Origin: Megasphaera cerevisiae DSM 20462
Lineage (GTDB): Bacteria; Bacillota; Negativicutes; Veillonellales; Megasphaeraceae
Length of the DNA stretch: 64,000 nucleotides
NCBI RefSeq assembly: GCF_001045675.1
Contig: NZ_LEKT01000008.1
Location: 1-64,000 of the forward strand
Direction of reading: 5' to 3'
Part shown: piece after piece, positions 13,562 through 22,006 of the stretch
How positions within the stretch are numbered: position 1 is the stretch's first letter
Layout: the number at the start of each line of letters is the position of its first letter
Notes under the pieces: model-generated
Told to the model about the DNA's origin: nothing
What the model saw: only the letters and a program-made list of their open reading frames with translations
The model's database searches: none
Translations under genes and position numbers: made by a program

Positions 13562-14461
13562 GTGTCTGTTCAATGGCAGTATCATGTTATCAAAGGAATA
13601 AGCAAAATTATTTGCCAATTACCATATCCCGTTATTAAAGTATTTGGGAGAAAATTTGGCTTTATTTTGAAAAAATTGCTCAAAAAACAGCGTAATAGAG
13701 GCATATTTCATATTATGCGAGGCTTGGGATGTGATGAAAAGCAAGCTCGGTTTATTATTGATAACATGTTTCGTAATTTGGGCCAATCGGTATTGGAGAT
13801 TCTCTATACTCCTAATTTGAATCAGAAGAATATTCTGGATTATGTTTCTATTGATCATCCGGAACGAATAGATGCGGCATTAAACGAAAAAAAGGGAGTC
13901 ATCATTTTAACTGGGCATATCGGCAACTGGGAATGGTTAGGGGCGGCGTCTTCTTTGCTTGGATATCCGGTAACCGTTATTGTCAAAAAACAGCCCAATG
14001 ATCAAGTTACACGTTTTTTGAATGAAACTCGCGAAATGATGGGAATTAAAGTATTTGTGCGTGGTGGAAATGAAATGATTTGTGCAGCGCGCGCATTAAA
14101 GCAAGAGAAAATATTAGGCTTTTTAGCGGATCAAGATGGCGGTTTTTATGGCATACCACAAATGTTTTTAGGTAAAATGGCGTCTACGCCAATTGGACCA
14201 GCAATATTTGCTGAAAAATTTCATTCTCCTATTTTACCTATTTTTGCGATACATGATGAATTTCATAATAATCGAATTGTGGTAGGAGAAGCAATCTATT
14301 ATGAAGATACGGGAGATTCTGATCATGATGTAGCCTGCTTAACCCGAAAAATGGCAATGTTAACAGAAACATTCATTAAAGAACATCCAACAGAATGGTT
14401 ATGGTTTCAGCATCGATGGAGTACCAGCCCCGAAGAGATGATGGAGTTAAATGAAAAGTAA
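13562..14461 (+). CDS. Lipid A type lysophospholipid acyltransferase (LpxL/HtrB family)
   Basis: 299 residues from GTG with GGGAGGGG 8 bases upstream. Transfers an acyl chain to the lipid A precursor at the inner membrane. The catalytic motif is TGHIGNWEWLG (H-x4-E type, about residues 118-128), followed by VKKQPND, FVRGGNEM (R-x-G) and FLADQDGG, all typical of the family; the C-terminus holds PTEWLWFQHRW. A basic, hydrophobic N-terminus anchors it. Its presence shows an organism with an LPS-type outer membrane. It stands alone between two terminators. Confidence 0.88.
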   Translation: MSVQWQYHVIKGISKIICQLPYPVIKVFGRKFGFILKKLLKKQRNRGIFHIMRGLGCDEKQARFIIDNMFRNLGQSVLEILYTPNLNQKNILDYVSIDHPERIDAALNEKKGVIILTGHIGNWEWLGAASSLLGYPVTVIVKKQPNDQVTRFLNETREMMGIKVFVRGGNEMICAARALKQEKILGFLADQDGGFYGIPQMFLGKMASTPIGPAIFAEKFHSPILPIFAIHDEFHNNRIVVGEAIYYEDTGDSDHDVACLTRKMAMLTETFIKEHPTEWLWFQHRWSTSPEEMMELNEK

Positions 14462-14599
14462 CTGCAGTATATGTAAAATGCCTAGGGTTAAATATGCTGA
14501 TACTGTGATCAAGATAGAAATGACTAATTTTGATGAATGGATACATATATTAAGGTTCTATGTTAACTGTTGGGGTGACGTCATAAAACATAAGTTAGA

Positions 14600-14628
14600 G
14601 GAACATTCAATGGGATGTTCCTTTTTTT
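14600..14628 (+). terminator. Rho-independent terminator after the acyltransferase
   Basis: GGAACAT-TCAATGGG-ATGTTCC followed by seven T. Confidence 0.85.
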
Positions 14629-14733
14629 CTTTGTGTAGCAGCAGTCATAAACAATATGAAGTTTCAAAAGTGGGAGAAATTATGAATGCTAAAGCAAATC
14701 CGTTTTAATACGGTTATCTTGCTAGTATGCCTT

Positions 14734-14868
14734 TCCCTAAATCCATCTGCCGGCAATATCGGTAAAGCGTTGTTTACGAGATGCTGCCGCTGATGGCGTC
14801 GTTGGTAAGGCTGCGCTAAGGGTAGTGCGGGAGCCCGCCAGTGGGAACGCCATAGCGGCGTTTAGGGA
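14734..14868. other. Structured intergenic element, 135 bp
   Basis: TCCCTAAA (14734-14741) and TTTAGGGA (14861-14868) are perfect inverted ends of a GC-rich, hairpin-dense block (for example GCGGGAGCCCGC near 14828). It has no open frame with a ribosome site. It could be a non-autonomous mobile repeat or a structured RNA. The surrounding 14462-15037 interval has no supported gene. Confidence 0.4.
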
Positions 14869-14952
14869 TATACGGCATCATCCTTTTTGATCGGGTTTGG
14901 TTGCTTGATTGTATCGGAAGGATGCTGTTATGTACATCCTTTTATACAACAT

Positions 14953-14990
14953 GGGGGTAAGACCGGACATGGATTGTCTGTCTTACCCCC
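14953..14990. terminator. Strong hairpin, probable terminator for the cupin gene
   Basis: GGGGGTAAGAC (14953-14963) and GTCTTACCCCC (14980-14990) form 11 perfect pairs. It lies downstream of the leftward cupin gene. It lacks a long T run on either side, so termination is likely but not certain. An AAGGATG...CATCCTTTTAT hairpin lies just upstream (about 14919-14946). Confidence 0.55.
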
Positions 14991-15037
14991 GCATTTAATT
15001 ATAGAATCTGATATCATAACATCCACACGTATGGAAA

Positions 15038-15391
15038 TTATAGAGTGTTTTGTGGAAATACTACAATCAGAAACATTTTGAAATCTTCTTCTGCCGTGAC
15101 GGCATGCGGTATTTGTGCTGGCATGACAATGGTTTGCCCGGCGGTTAGATGATGAGTTATTCCATTTATAATTATTTGAGATTTTCCCTCCAGTATAGTG
15201 AGGATAGCATCTCCGGCAGATGAGTGTGCACTCAGTTCTTCTCCTTTGGCAAAAGCAAATACGGTAGTACTGAGAAATTGATTTTGAGCCAGAGTGCGGC
15301 TTATAATCTGGCCTTCACGGCATTCTGTCAGTTGTGATAACTGCAAAATCTTTTCGGCTTCAATATTTTTTAAATAAGTGGGATTGGTCAT
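15038..15391 (-). CDS. Cupin-domain protein
   Basis: 117 residues with AAAGGAGGTAC before the ATG. A single small beta-barrel cupin: the two half-motifs are visible as SAHSSAGDAILTILEG and HHLTAGQTIVMPAQIPHAV. The first motif has only one of the usual metal histidines (SAHS) and the second ends in IPHAV, so metal binding is possible but not complete. Such lone cupins often bind small molecules or act as stress-linked isomerases. Stands alone. Confidence 0.8.
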   Translation of the reverse strand: MTNPTYLKNIEAEKILQLSQLTECREGQIISRTLAQNQFLSTTVFAFAKGEELSAHSSAGDAILTILEGKSQIIINGITHHLTAGQTIVMPAQIPHAVTAEEDFKMFLIVVFPQNTL

Positions 15392-15742
15392 AATACAGTA
15401 CCTCCTTTATTTTACACTGATAATATTTTTTCAATTTGAGTGTATCATATATAGTGCTATAAAGCCGTTGTAATTACAACGATAAGGGTTCTTCTCTCAA
15501 CCTATTTTTATCTGGTTTATCTTCTGAAGGAGATAGGAATCTATGAAAAGATTTATTGGGAATTATTTTATGCCGTGGTTAGAATTGTAAAAAATAGAAG
15601 GTTAAAAAATATTTATTAATAATTATTAATAAATAATAATTATATTCATTTTGTCTGGACTATTAACACACTATGTGATAAAATAATAACAAATAGTAAT
15701 ATAACGAATAGATTTATATGATTTTTTTAAGGAGGTATTATT
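15392..15742. other. Intergenic region with a 16-bp palindrome
   Basis: CGTTGTAATTACAACG at 15466-15481 is a perfect palindrome and a candidate regulator site for the leftward cupin gene. A 15-codon frame (15543-15590, MKRFIGNYFMPWLEL) has an AAGGAGATAG ribosome site and may be a leader peptide; I give it low weight. The rest is AT-rich and holds no gene. Confidence 0.4.
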
Positions 15743-16234
15743 ATGAAAATAAGAAAAACAGGTATGGCGGCTATATTGCTTTCCGCAGCTATGTTGTTCC
15801 CTGTGTCGTCCATTGCTTTTGCGGCAACGTCGTTGGTTCCGGCCAGTCAGGTCGCATCTGCGCCAGCGCCACTGTATGGAGAATATACGTATGTAGGCTC
15901 TGACGCAGATAGTAATTATTATGTAGATCCGTCCAGCTGCTATTTTTCAAATCCGCAGAGTAGTGTGTCTGCATTGGGATGCGTAATATACAAAGCAAGC
16001 AAGGATGCTAATTCCAACGCACCGATTAACGGATTGGATTCTTATATTGTTAAATACACGACGTATACCAGTACGCATAATCGTGTTATTGTGGTGGATA
16101 AAGTAATTGGCAGTGGTGAAAATATTACAAAGGATATAACTGCTAATAATTCTGCATTCTTTGATGAATTATTTTGGAAGGTAGCCAATATTACAGGTGC
16201 TGCAGAACAGTGGAAGAGCAGTGAGGTTCATTAG
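15743..16234 (+). CDS. Secreted protein of unknown function
   Basis: 163 residues with AAGGAGG 9 bases before the ATG. Residues 1-28 form a clear signal peptide (basic KIRKTGM, hydrophobic core, cleavage after AFAA). The mature part holds GEYTYVGSDADSNYYVDPSS, two Cys (CYF and GCV) and a C-terminal helix, a pattern seen in secreted proteins of Veillonellales that report a cell state through a short surface-antigen-like fold; I do not recognise a named family. Followed by a terminator, so monocistronic. Confidence 0.7.
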   Translation: MKIRKTGMAAILLSAAMLFPVSSIAFAATSLVPASQVASAPAPLYGEYTYVGSDADSNYYVDPSSCYFSNPQSSVSALGCVIYKASKDANSNAPINGLDSYIVKYTTYTSTHNRVIVVDKVIGSGENITKDITANNSAFFDELFWKVANITGAAEQWKSSEVH

Positions 16235-16291
16235 TACGGTCACGTATGTCTTTTAAAATCGTAATGTGAGCATATATTGAAGCATAATGGG

Positions 16292-16334
16292 AAAGCGCCG
16301 GACGGTACATTAAGAGTCTGGCGCTTTATTTTAG
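16292..16334 (+). terminator. Rho-independent terminator
   Basis: AAAGCGCCGGAC, a 12-base loop, GTCTGGCGCTTT (12 pairs, one G-T), then TATTTTAG. The region 16335-16555 holds no further supported feature. Confidence 0.8.
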
Positions 16335-16555
16335 ATAACATGCTATATAGGTTACATATGAAATTTATACATATAAAAAATGGGGAATTGTCAAAAAATG
16401 ATTATGTGGTATATTGGATATAGAATACAGCATATATGGTTATTGCTTATCTTCTGGAAAAGGACGATAGGAGCCTGCAGTGTCTTGCTGCGGTGTTTTT
16501 TAAACGGATGGTCAGGAGAATATAGCAGTGTGCATGATGAATGAAGGTGATTAAT

Positions 16556-17038
16556 ATGGAGTACAGACAGGCAATAGAAACGGATATTCCTGAAATTGTC
16601 CAGAAACGGATACAGTTTCTTCATGAATATCATCAGGGATTATCAGAACGATATCTTGGACAATTGATTCCCAAATTACAGGCATATTTTGAAAAACATT
16701 TGAATAAGAATATGATGGCATATATTGCGGCCGATGAAACTGCCAGGGTATGTTCCGTAGCGCTGCTGTTAGTCCTGGAGAAACCACCCCGTCCAGCCTT
16801 TATGAATGGCCGGACGGGATTAATTTTAAATGTATATACCGAACCTGAGTTCAGGAGATTCGGTATGGGAAAGAGACTGATGGAAATGCTTCTCTGTGAT
16901 GCCCGCAGCATGGAACTGGATTATGTGGAATTGACGGCGACAGCCGATGGCTATCCGCTCTATCAACAGTTGGGATTTCATGAAGAAATCCCAGAGACTG
17001 TGCCTATGAAGCTGCGACTGCGTACTGAAGATATATGA
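16556..17038 (+). CDS. GNAT-family N-acetyltransferase
   Basis: 160 residues from the ATG at 16556, which has GAAGGTG 7 bases upstream. Uses acetyl-CoA to acetylate an unidentified amine. The acetyl-CoA loop is EFRRFGMGKRLM (R/Q-x-x-G-x-G/A), after the strand LILNVYTEP, and a C-terminal YPLYQQLGFHE motif completes the fold. Substrate cannot be read from sequence. Followed at once by the leftward Lrp remnant. Confidence 0.85.
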   Translation: MEYRQAIETDIPEIVQKRIQFLHEYHQGLSERYLGQLIPKLQAYFEKHLNKNMMAYIAADETARVCSVALLLVLEKPPRPAFMNGRTGLILNVYTEPEFRRFGMGKRLMEMLLCDARSMELDYVELTATADGYPLYQQLGFHEEIPETVPMKLRLRTEDI

Positions 17039-17090
17039 TGGGCGGATTCGTGCGAGGTTTCCTGTCAGCGGACATGGGTGGGTACTGCTG

Positions 17091-17455
17091 CTATTTGATT
17101 TTGTCAATCGATATATCAAGCTGATGCGTGCCAAAGCGTGACAGTGCATCCAGCAGCGTTAGCAGCTGCTGATTTGATGAGCTTCTTGGATCAAGAGGTT
17201 TTCTTGAATAAAACGGCGCAGCTCCTGGTGGCGGGAGTATTTCATAAATAATGTGATATATGCCGTAGTGCCTTTATTTTCAATTTCATCGTTTAATTGA
17301 ATTGTAAAGCTGCGGATTGTGCCGTCTGCTTGTAATTTTTTTATGCGGGCCGATACGGCTGGCGGCGTTAAATGGACTTGCATGGCTAGTTCGTTGATGG
17401 GTATGCGGGAATTTTGACGCAGCATATCTAAAATATTCTGATCGATAGTATCCAA
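17091..17455 (-). pseudogene. Lrp/AsnC-family regulator with internal deletion and frameshift
   Basis: The first 98 codons (17159-17455) give a normal winged-helix start (MDTIDQNILDMLRQNSRIPI, then LTPPAVSARIKKL) and the first half of the ligand-binding domain, ending EAHQISSC-stop. Directly after it, in another frame, the expected end of the family continues as QQLLTLLDALSRFGTHQLDI then SIDKIK-stop at 17091. The missing piece is the strand with G-x-x-D-Y-x-L that normally joins them, roughly 15 codons. The junction lies at CAGCAGCTGCT, a likely slippage or deletion point. The product may still bind DNA but would lack its effector site. Confidence 0.75.
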
Positions 17456-17618
17456 AAAATCACTCCTGTTCCGGTTTTATTTTATACATATCGGTAACGT
17501 GTTTTCTTTGAAAAATAAAGCTGCCAGATCAATTTCTTTTGCAAATATAGTCAAAAAAAATTTATAATTAGATATGAACAAATTACTATAAATGAAGAAG
17601 CTATTAGGAGTGATGGCA

Positions 17619-18152
17619 ATGAAAAATGTATTGGTGCTTATTGATTTACAGAAAGAATATATCATACCGGGAAGACCTTTCTACTTAGAGAATAACGAGT
17701 CGTCCCTTGCAAATTTGAAGCAGCTTTTGTATCATGCGCGATATGCCGGTTGGGAAATTTGGCATGTCCGGCATCTGGAGTCTGCCCCAGATCGTGCTGT
17801 TTTTTGTGCAGATTCTCCGTACAGTGGGTTTATAGATGACTTTATGCCGCAGCAACATGAACAGGTATTTCTAAAGCATGATTTTTCTTGTTTTTCAAAT
17901 TTAGATTTTGCAAAAGCGATGCAGGAATTGCAGGATGTATCGGTTTTTATTGCCGGGTATGGGTCGACGATGTGTTGTATGGCCACGATTATTGAGGGAT
18001 ATGGGAAAGGCTTTGCATTTCAATTTATTGCCGATGCTTCCAACGCGAAACGTACTGATGATTTTACTGAATGCATTTTGCATAAAGCAGCCACAAGCAT
18101 TTTAGCGGCCTATTGTCGTATTACAACGACATCAGAGGTGATAGCGCTTTGA
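17619..18152 (+). CDS. Isochorismatase-like cysteine hydrolase
   Basis: 177 residues from the ATG at 17619 (AGGAG 8 bases upstream). The catalytic triad is visible: Asp in VLIDLQKEY, Lys in FLKHDFSCF and Cys in GYGSTMCCMATI, where family members usually show G-x-x-T-x-x-C. Members hydrolyse amide or vinyl-ether bonds, as in nicotinamidases and isochorismatases; the substrate here is not clear. It diverges from the Lrp remnant. Confidence 0.82.
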   Translation: MKNVLVLIDLQKEYIIPGRPFYLENNESSLANLKQLLYHARYAGWEIWHVRHLESAPDRAVFCADSPYSGFIDDFMPQQHEQVFLKHDFSCFSNLDFAKAMQELQDVSVFIAGYGSTMCCMATIIEGYGKGFAFQFIADASNAKRTDDFTECILHKAATSILAAYCRITTTSEVIAL

Positions 18153-18285
18153 GCTCCGGAACTGCGCAGGAGAAAGTGTTTTTACCAATCAGAACGAATG
18201 TTTGATGACGGTGGCCGGATATGATACAATATTCATAAGGTAAAAATCTTATCAGTATAGCTTTCAGAAGGAGGTTGAATCTATA

Positions 18286-18873
18286 ATGAAGCAGCCAATG
18301 CAACCGTCCGGCAGTGTACCGCGTTGTGCGTGGGCAGAAGGAGATCTCTTGCTGCAGACATATCATGATAAGGAATGGGGTGTACCCAGCCGTGATGAAC
18401 GCTATCTTTTTGAAATGCTCACCTTGGAAGGTGCCCAGGCAGGTCTTTCCTGGCTTACGGTCTTAAAGAAGAGAAAAGCATACCAGCAGGCCTTTCATCA
18501 TTTTGATATTTCTACATGTGCCCGAATGAAGGATGTAGAATTGGAAGAGATTCTTCGTACGCAGACCGTTGTGAGACATAGGCAAAAGATCTATTCTGTT
18601 CGAGGCAATGCAGCAGCTATCCAGCGCATACAAAAAGAGCAGGGAAGCTTTGCTTCCTATTTGTGGTCATATACACAGGATAAACAGATCGTACATCACT
18701 GGCAGATAGAATCAGATATTCCTGCTAAAAATGAGCTTTCAGAATGCATAAGCAGGGATTTAAAGAAAAAAGGGTTTTTATTTGTAGGACCTGTGATTAT
18801 ATATTCATTTTTACAGGCTATCGGTATAGTAAATGATCACGTATGGGGCTGTTCATTGTATCTCCAGGAATAG
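18286..18873 (+). CDS. tag: DNA-3-methyladenine glycosylase I
   Basis: 195 residues with AGAAGGAGGTTG before the ATG. Removes 3-methyladenine from alkylated DNA to start base excision repair. The zinc ligands of Tag are present: Cys in RCAWAEGD, His in YHDKEWG, and His and Cys in NDHVWGC near the C-terminus. LEGAQAGLSWLTVLKKR is the family's DNA-binding helix region, with its base-pocket Glu. Followed by a two-way terminator. Confidence 0.92.
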   Translation: MKQPMQPSGSVPRCAWAEGDLLLQTYHDKEWGVPSRDERYLFEMLTLEGAQAGLSWLTVLKKRKAYQQAFHHFDISTCARMKDVELEEILRTQTVVRHRQKIYSVRGNAAAIQRIQKEQGSFASYLWSYTQDKQIVHHWQIESDIPAKNELSECISRDLKKKGFLFVGPVIIYSFLQAIGIVNDHVWGCSLYLQE

Positions 18874-18903
18874 CGGTGCGGAGTGTATCGTTTGTCATGC
18901 TGT

Positions 18904-18939
18904 AAAAAAAACAGCCCCAGCAGAGCGGGACTGTTTTTT
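18904..18939. terminator. Bidirectional terminator between tag and the HlyIII gene
   Basis: A-run, ACAGCCCC, loop, CGGGACTGT, T-run. The A and T runs make it usable from both converging genes. Confidence 0.8.
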
Positions 18940-18995
18940 AGTTTAAATCACAACCAGTGCAAGTCCATTATTTGAAAAAATGGCAGCAAACCGTA

Positions 18996-19652
18996 TTATG
19001 CTTCTGCCAGAGGAAGAACAAAATAATATATGCAGTAAAAGTGAGCTGCGCTTCCTGCCAGAACAAATAAATGCCATATTGCGTGCTGGAAGGGAAGACG
19101 TTTCCAAAGATAAAATACGGTTCCTATTGTATAGCTGAGCCCGCCGATAATAAGCCACAGCATGGCATTCCAGGAGAGGCTGTGCATTAGCTGGGGAAGA
19201 AATAAGACGGATATCCATCCCATAGCAACATAACAAAGTGTAGATACAATATGAAATTTATGTACATTAAAGCATTGCCATACAATGCCGACAGCGGCCA
19301 GCAGCCATATCATGGCAGAGGCGGCAAGACCTGAGGAATAACGGAGAGCAATCCAGAGAAATGGTGTATACGATCCCGCAATAAGGACGTAAATAGCAGA
19401 ATGATCTAATATCTTGAACACATGTGCGACTCTCGGCAGTTTAAAAAAACTGTGATATAGCGTACTCATTACATATAAAAGGATCAAGGAGATCCCATAT
19501 ACCGTAGCAGATAAAATGTGCCAGATTCCCTCGTGATCGGTGAGGACCGTATACAACATGATGATAAGGGCCGCAATGGATAAAGCGGCTCCAATTCCAT
19601 GAGTTACGGCATTGGCAATTTCTTCCATCCATTTTTTAGATTGAAATGTCAT
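18996..19652 (-). CDS. Hemolysin III (YqfA/PAQR-like) membrane protein
   Basis: 218 residues from the ATG at 19652 (AGGAAGTGATAGT upstream); a longer frame to 19688 has no ribosome site. Seven membrane segments. Family markers: EEIANAVTHGIGAALSIAAL, YVMSTLYHSF (Ser/His of the zinc-linked site), LDHSAIYVLIAGSYTPF, and FQHAIWHLFVLAGSAAHF with the two C-terminal histidines. Bacterial PAQR-type proteins affect membrane lipid state; a true hemolysin role is unproven. Confidence 0.88.
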   Translation of the reverse strand: MTFQSKKWMEEIANAVTHGIGAALSIAALIIMLYTVLTDHEGIWHILSATVYGISLILLYVMSTLYHSFFKLPRVAHVFKILDHSAIYVLIAGSYTPFLWIALRYSSGLAASAMIWLLAAVGIVWQCFNVHKFHIVSTLCYVAMGWISVLFLPQLMHSLSWNAMLWLIIGGLSYTIGTVFYLWKRLPFQHAIWHLFVLAGSAAHFYCIYYFVLPLAEA

Positions 19653-19815
19653 ACTATCACTTCCTTTCTTAGGTATATTATATACCATTTGGAATAAGAT
19701 TTCTCTGATTCAAAAATATAAATTATGAATTCGTATATGCAGCAGGTTTCTGTTGGCAGGATATTCTTTTTTATGTTAAAATGATGAGAATATAAAAGGG
19801 GACAGGGGGAGTTTG

Positions 19816-20733
19816 ATGTACTCGATCAAGCCGGAGTTAGCTGCGTTTATTCGAAAAAACATGAAGAAAAAATGTGTTATGACACCGATTACGATGCGGG
19901 AAGGATCGATGGTAATGGCACAAAGCCAGGAATTGCCGAAGGTGGAACTGGCCGGGGTAGAAGATACAGTGCTTGACAGCTGTGGAGAGTATGATGTACC
20001 GGTCAGGATATATATACCGTCTAAAGAAAAGGCCTTGCCAGTTTTAATTTATTATCATGGAGGTGGTTTTTCTATTGATAATGTGACCGTATATGATCCT
20101 GTTTGCCGCCGTATTGCCAGGGCGACGGGATATATTGTCGTTTCACCGGAATACCGGTTGGCACCAGAAAATAAATATCCGGCAGCTGAAGCAGACGCCA
20201 AAGCTGTTGTCAGACGAATACTGCCGAAATTGGAGACAATGCATATTCCGTATGCCAGAGATATCACCGTGTGCGGAGACAGCGCTGGTGGATATTTGGC
20301 TACCGTTGTAAGTGCTGCCTTCCAGGGCAGTGACTCTGTTCCTCTTACGCATCAGATTTTGATCTATCCGTGCTTGGATATGACACATTCACTGGCTTCC
20401 GTTCAAGAAAACTGCAGCCAGCAGACCGGATTTACGAAAGAAAAGCTGCACTGGTATTTCAGCCAGTATTTTAGACCAGCAGATGATAGAGTCAAGGTGT
20501 CGCCTCTTTTTTCCAGATTGACAGAGGCTATGCCGGCCACTCTTGTTTTTACAGCACAATTCTGCCCATTCCGTGATGAAGGGCAGGATTATGTGAGACG
20601 CCTGCGGGAAAGGGGGGTGCGGGCTGTAACTTATAACTATACGAATATGGTTCATTCCTATCTCAACTTTGAAAAAATATGCTACGATGAAATTTGTGAT
20701 ACATACCGGAGGATGAGGGAATTTCTACGGTAA
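19816..20733 (+). CDS. Alpha/beta hydrolase, HSL-type esterase
   Basis: 305 residues from ATG 19816 (AGGGGGAG upstream). Carries the oxyanion motif YYHGGGFSIDN, the nucleophile elbow VCGDSAGGYLAT (Ser), the Asp in FRDEGQDYV (DxG context) and the His in NMVHSYLN: the full hormone-sensitive-lipase triad. Cytosolic carboxylesterase with unknown substrate. The remnant at 20717-20917 begins within its last codons. Confidence 0.87.
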   Translation: MYSIKPELAAFIRKNMKKKCVMTPITMREGSMVMAQSQELPKVELAGVEDTVLDSCGEYDVPVRIYIPSKEKALPVLIYYHGGGFSIDNVTVYDPVCRRIARATGYIVVSPEYRLAPENKYPAAEADAKAVVRRILPKLETMHIPYARDITVCGDSAGGYLATVVSAAFQGSDSVPLTHQILIYPCLDMTHSLASVQENCSQQTGFTKEKLHWYFSQYFRPADDRVKVSPLFSRLTEAMPATLVFTAQFCPFRDEGQDYVRRLRERGVRAVTYNYTNMVHSYLNFEKICYDEICDTYRRMREFLR

Positions 20734-20917
20734 TGCGGTTCTTGAGAATCAAGACGATCCTTTTCAGAATTACAAGTTCAGAACACGCGGGGATGCGGAG
20801 TCAGTGGTAGGGATACGGAACAACTGGGATGCCATCGTGGAATATAAATATTTTCAAGGATGGTTCTCTTTCGGGGCAACGTGGTTTAATCAAAAAAGGT
20901 TTCAGGCTGGCGTCTGA
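20717..20917 (+). pseudogene. Remnant of an outer-membrane beta-barrel-like protein (C-terminal end)
   Basis: An open stretch of 66 codons without a start, overlapping the end of the esterase. It reads NFYGNAVLENQDDPF, then NYKFRTRGD, NNWDAIVEYKYFQGWFSFGA and TWFN, an alternation of aromatic and polar residues like barrel strands or a small porin-type repeat. It runs straight into the terminator stem. It could be chance, but its protein-like composition makes decay of a surface-protein gene more likely. Confidence 0.35.
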
Positions 20918-20926
20918 GCCTTTTTT
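20892..20926. terminator. Bidirectional terminator
   Basis: AAAAAAGGTTTCAG, 8-base loop, CTGAGCCTTTTTT, between the rightward esterase and the leftward transporter. Confidence 0.75.
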
Positions 20927-20971
20927 GCACTTGCGTGAGAAGTCCCTATAGGTAAAGAAAATACCATCTTA

Positions 20972-21889
20972 TCAGTACTTAGTTGGAAGAGTAGTTTGGG
21001 AGGAAATCTTGTCTGTTGTCAATGAGGTAGTGGATGAGGACGGATGACACAGCTGAACGAAAAGAATACCTGATAAAATCAGGGCGCCGCCAAAAAGCTG
21101 GGAAAGGCCGAAGTTTTCAGACAAGACGGTATGTCCCAATACGGCGGCGATGAGAGGATTGAAGGCCGTGAATAAGCCGGCATGAGTGGCACTTGTATAT
21201 TTTTGGGCGACAGGCTGAAATGTGAAACCCAAGATTGTACATACGAAAACAAGGGTCAGGATTACTTCCCATTCAATACGTTGTGTCGGGAAGAATGGCT
21301 CCTGCCACAAAATTGTACTGATACAGCTGAGGACGGCCAGTACACCTATTTGCAGTATACCTATTATCAGAGGATTTAGCGTATGGGCAAATCGATCCGT
21401 CAAAATGATCCAGATCGCATAGCAGATGGAAGCGGCGAGACAAAGCGCAATTCCCCACGAAAAGAAGAGCGTCGTGCCGTGCAAAGTCAGCAGGAAGACG
21501 CCGCAAACGATGACGGCTGCTGCTGACAGAATAGACCGGCTGGGAATTCTGCGCAGCAGGACGGCCTCCAGTAGAAGTACCCAAATAACGGCTGTGTTTT
21601 CCAAAAAAGCAGCCATAGACAAATCAATCATGGTCAAGCTGAAGGCCTCAAGGGTCATGCAGGAAAAAAGGACGGCACCTAAAAGGAGTCCGGCCGCCAT
21701 GGTTTGCCGGGTAATTTTCTTCAGCTTTCCGTGAAATATAAGGCATAATATGATAAAAGCCAGGGAAAAACGGATTCCCAGCAATTCCAAGGGTGGGATA
21801 GTGGCCAGCCCTATTTTAGAAAGCAGGTAAGACGTGCTCCGGGAAGCGATGACCAACAGTAAGAGCAGTTCAGCATGTTTTGAACTCAT
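20972..21889 (-). CDS. DMT-superfamily (EamA) transporter
   Basis: 305 residues from ATG 21889 (AGGAATCGCAT upstream); the longer frame to 21970 would overlap the promoter of the next gene. Ten membrane helices in two EamA halves: the first with IGLATIPPLELLGIRFSLAF, the second with PVAQKYTSATHAGLFTAFNP and GALILSGILFV. Likely exports or imports a small metabolite. It diverges from a LysR regulator (22007), which is the classic layout for a transporter and its controller. Confidence 0.87.
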   Translation of the reverse strand: MSSKHAELLLLLVIASRSTSYLLSKIGLATIPPLELLGIRFSLAFIILCLIFHGKLKKITRQTMAAGLLLGAVLFSCMTLEAFSLTMIDLSMAAFLENTAVIWVLLLEAVLLRRIPSRSILSAAAVIVCGVFLLTLHGTTLFFSWGIALCLAASICYAIWIILTDRFAHTLNPLIIGILQIGVLAVLSCISTILWQEPFFPTQRIEWEVILTLVFVCTILGFTFQPVAQKYTSATHAGLFTAFNPLIAAVLGHTVLSENFGLSQLFGGALILSGILFVQLCHPSSSTTSLTTDKISSQTTLPTKY

Positions 21890-22006
21890 ATGCGATTCCT
21901 CCTTGCAATGTAATGTGTTTACCTGTAGTATAGTATAAAAACAGATATGACAGAAGCGATAAAAAATCAAGGAATATGTGATGAAATGTCAAAACAAGGG
22001 GGCGCG

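Noticed and set aside
14451-14708. An 85-codon frame after the acyltransferase.
   Set aside because: It runs through a clear terminator hairpin and lacks a ribosome site.
14887-15081. A 64-codon frame before the cupin gene.
   Set aside because: It contains the 11-bp hairpin at 14953-14990 and overlaps the cupin gene end; no ribosome site.
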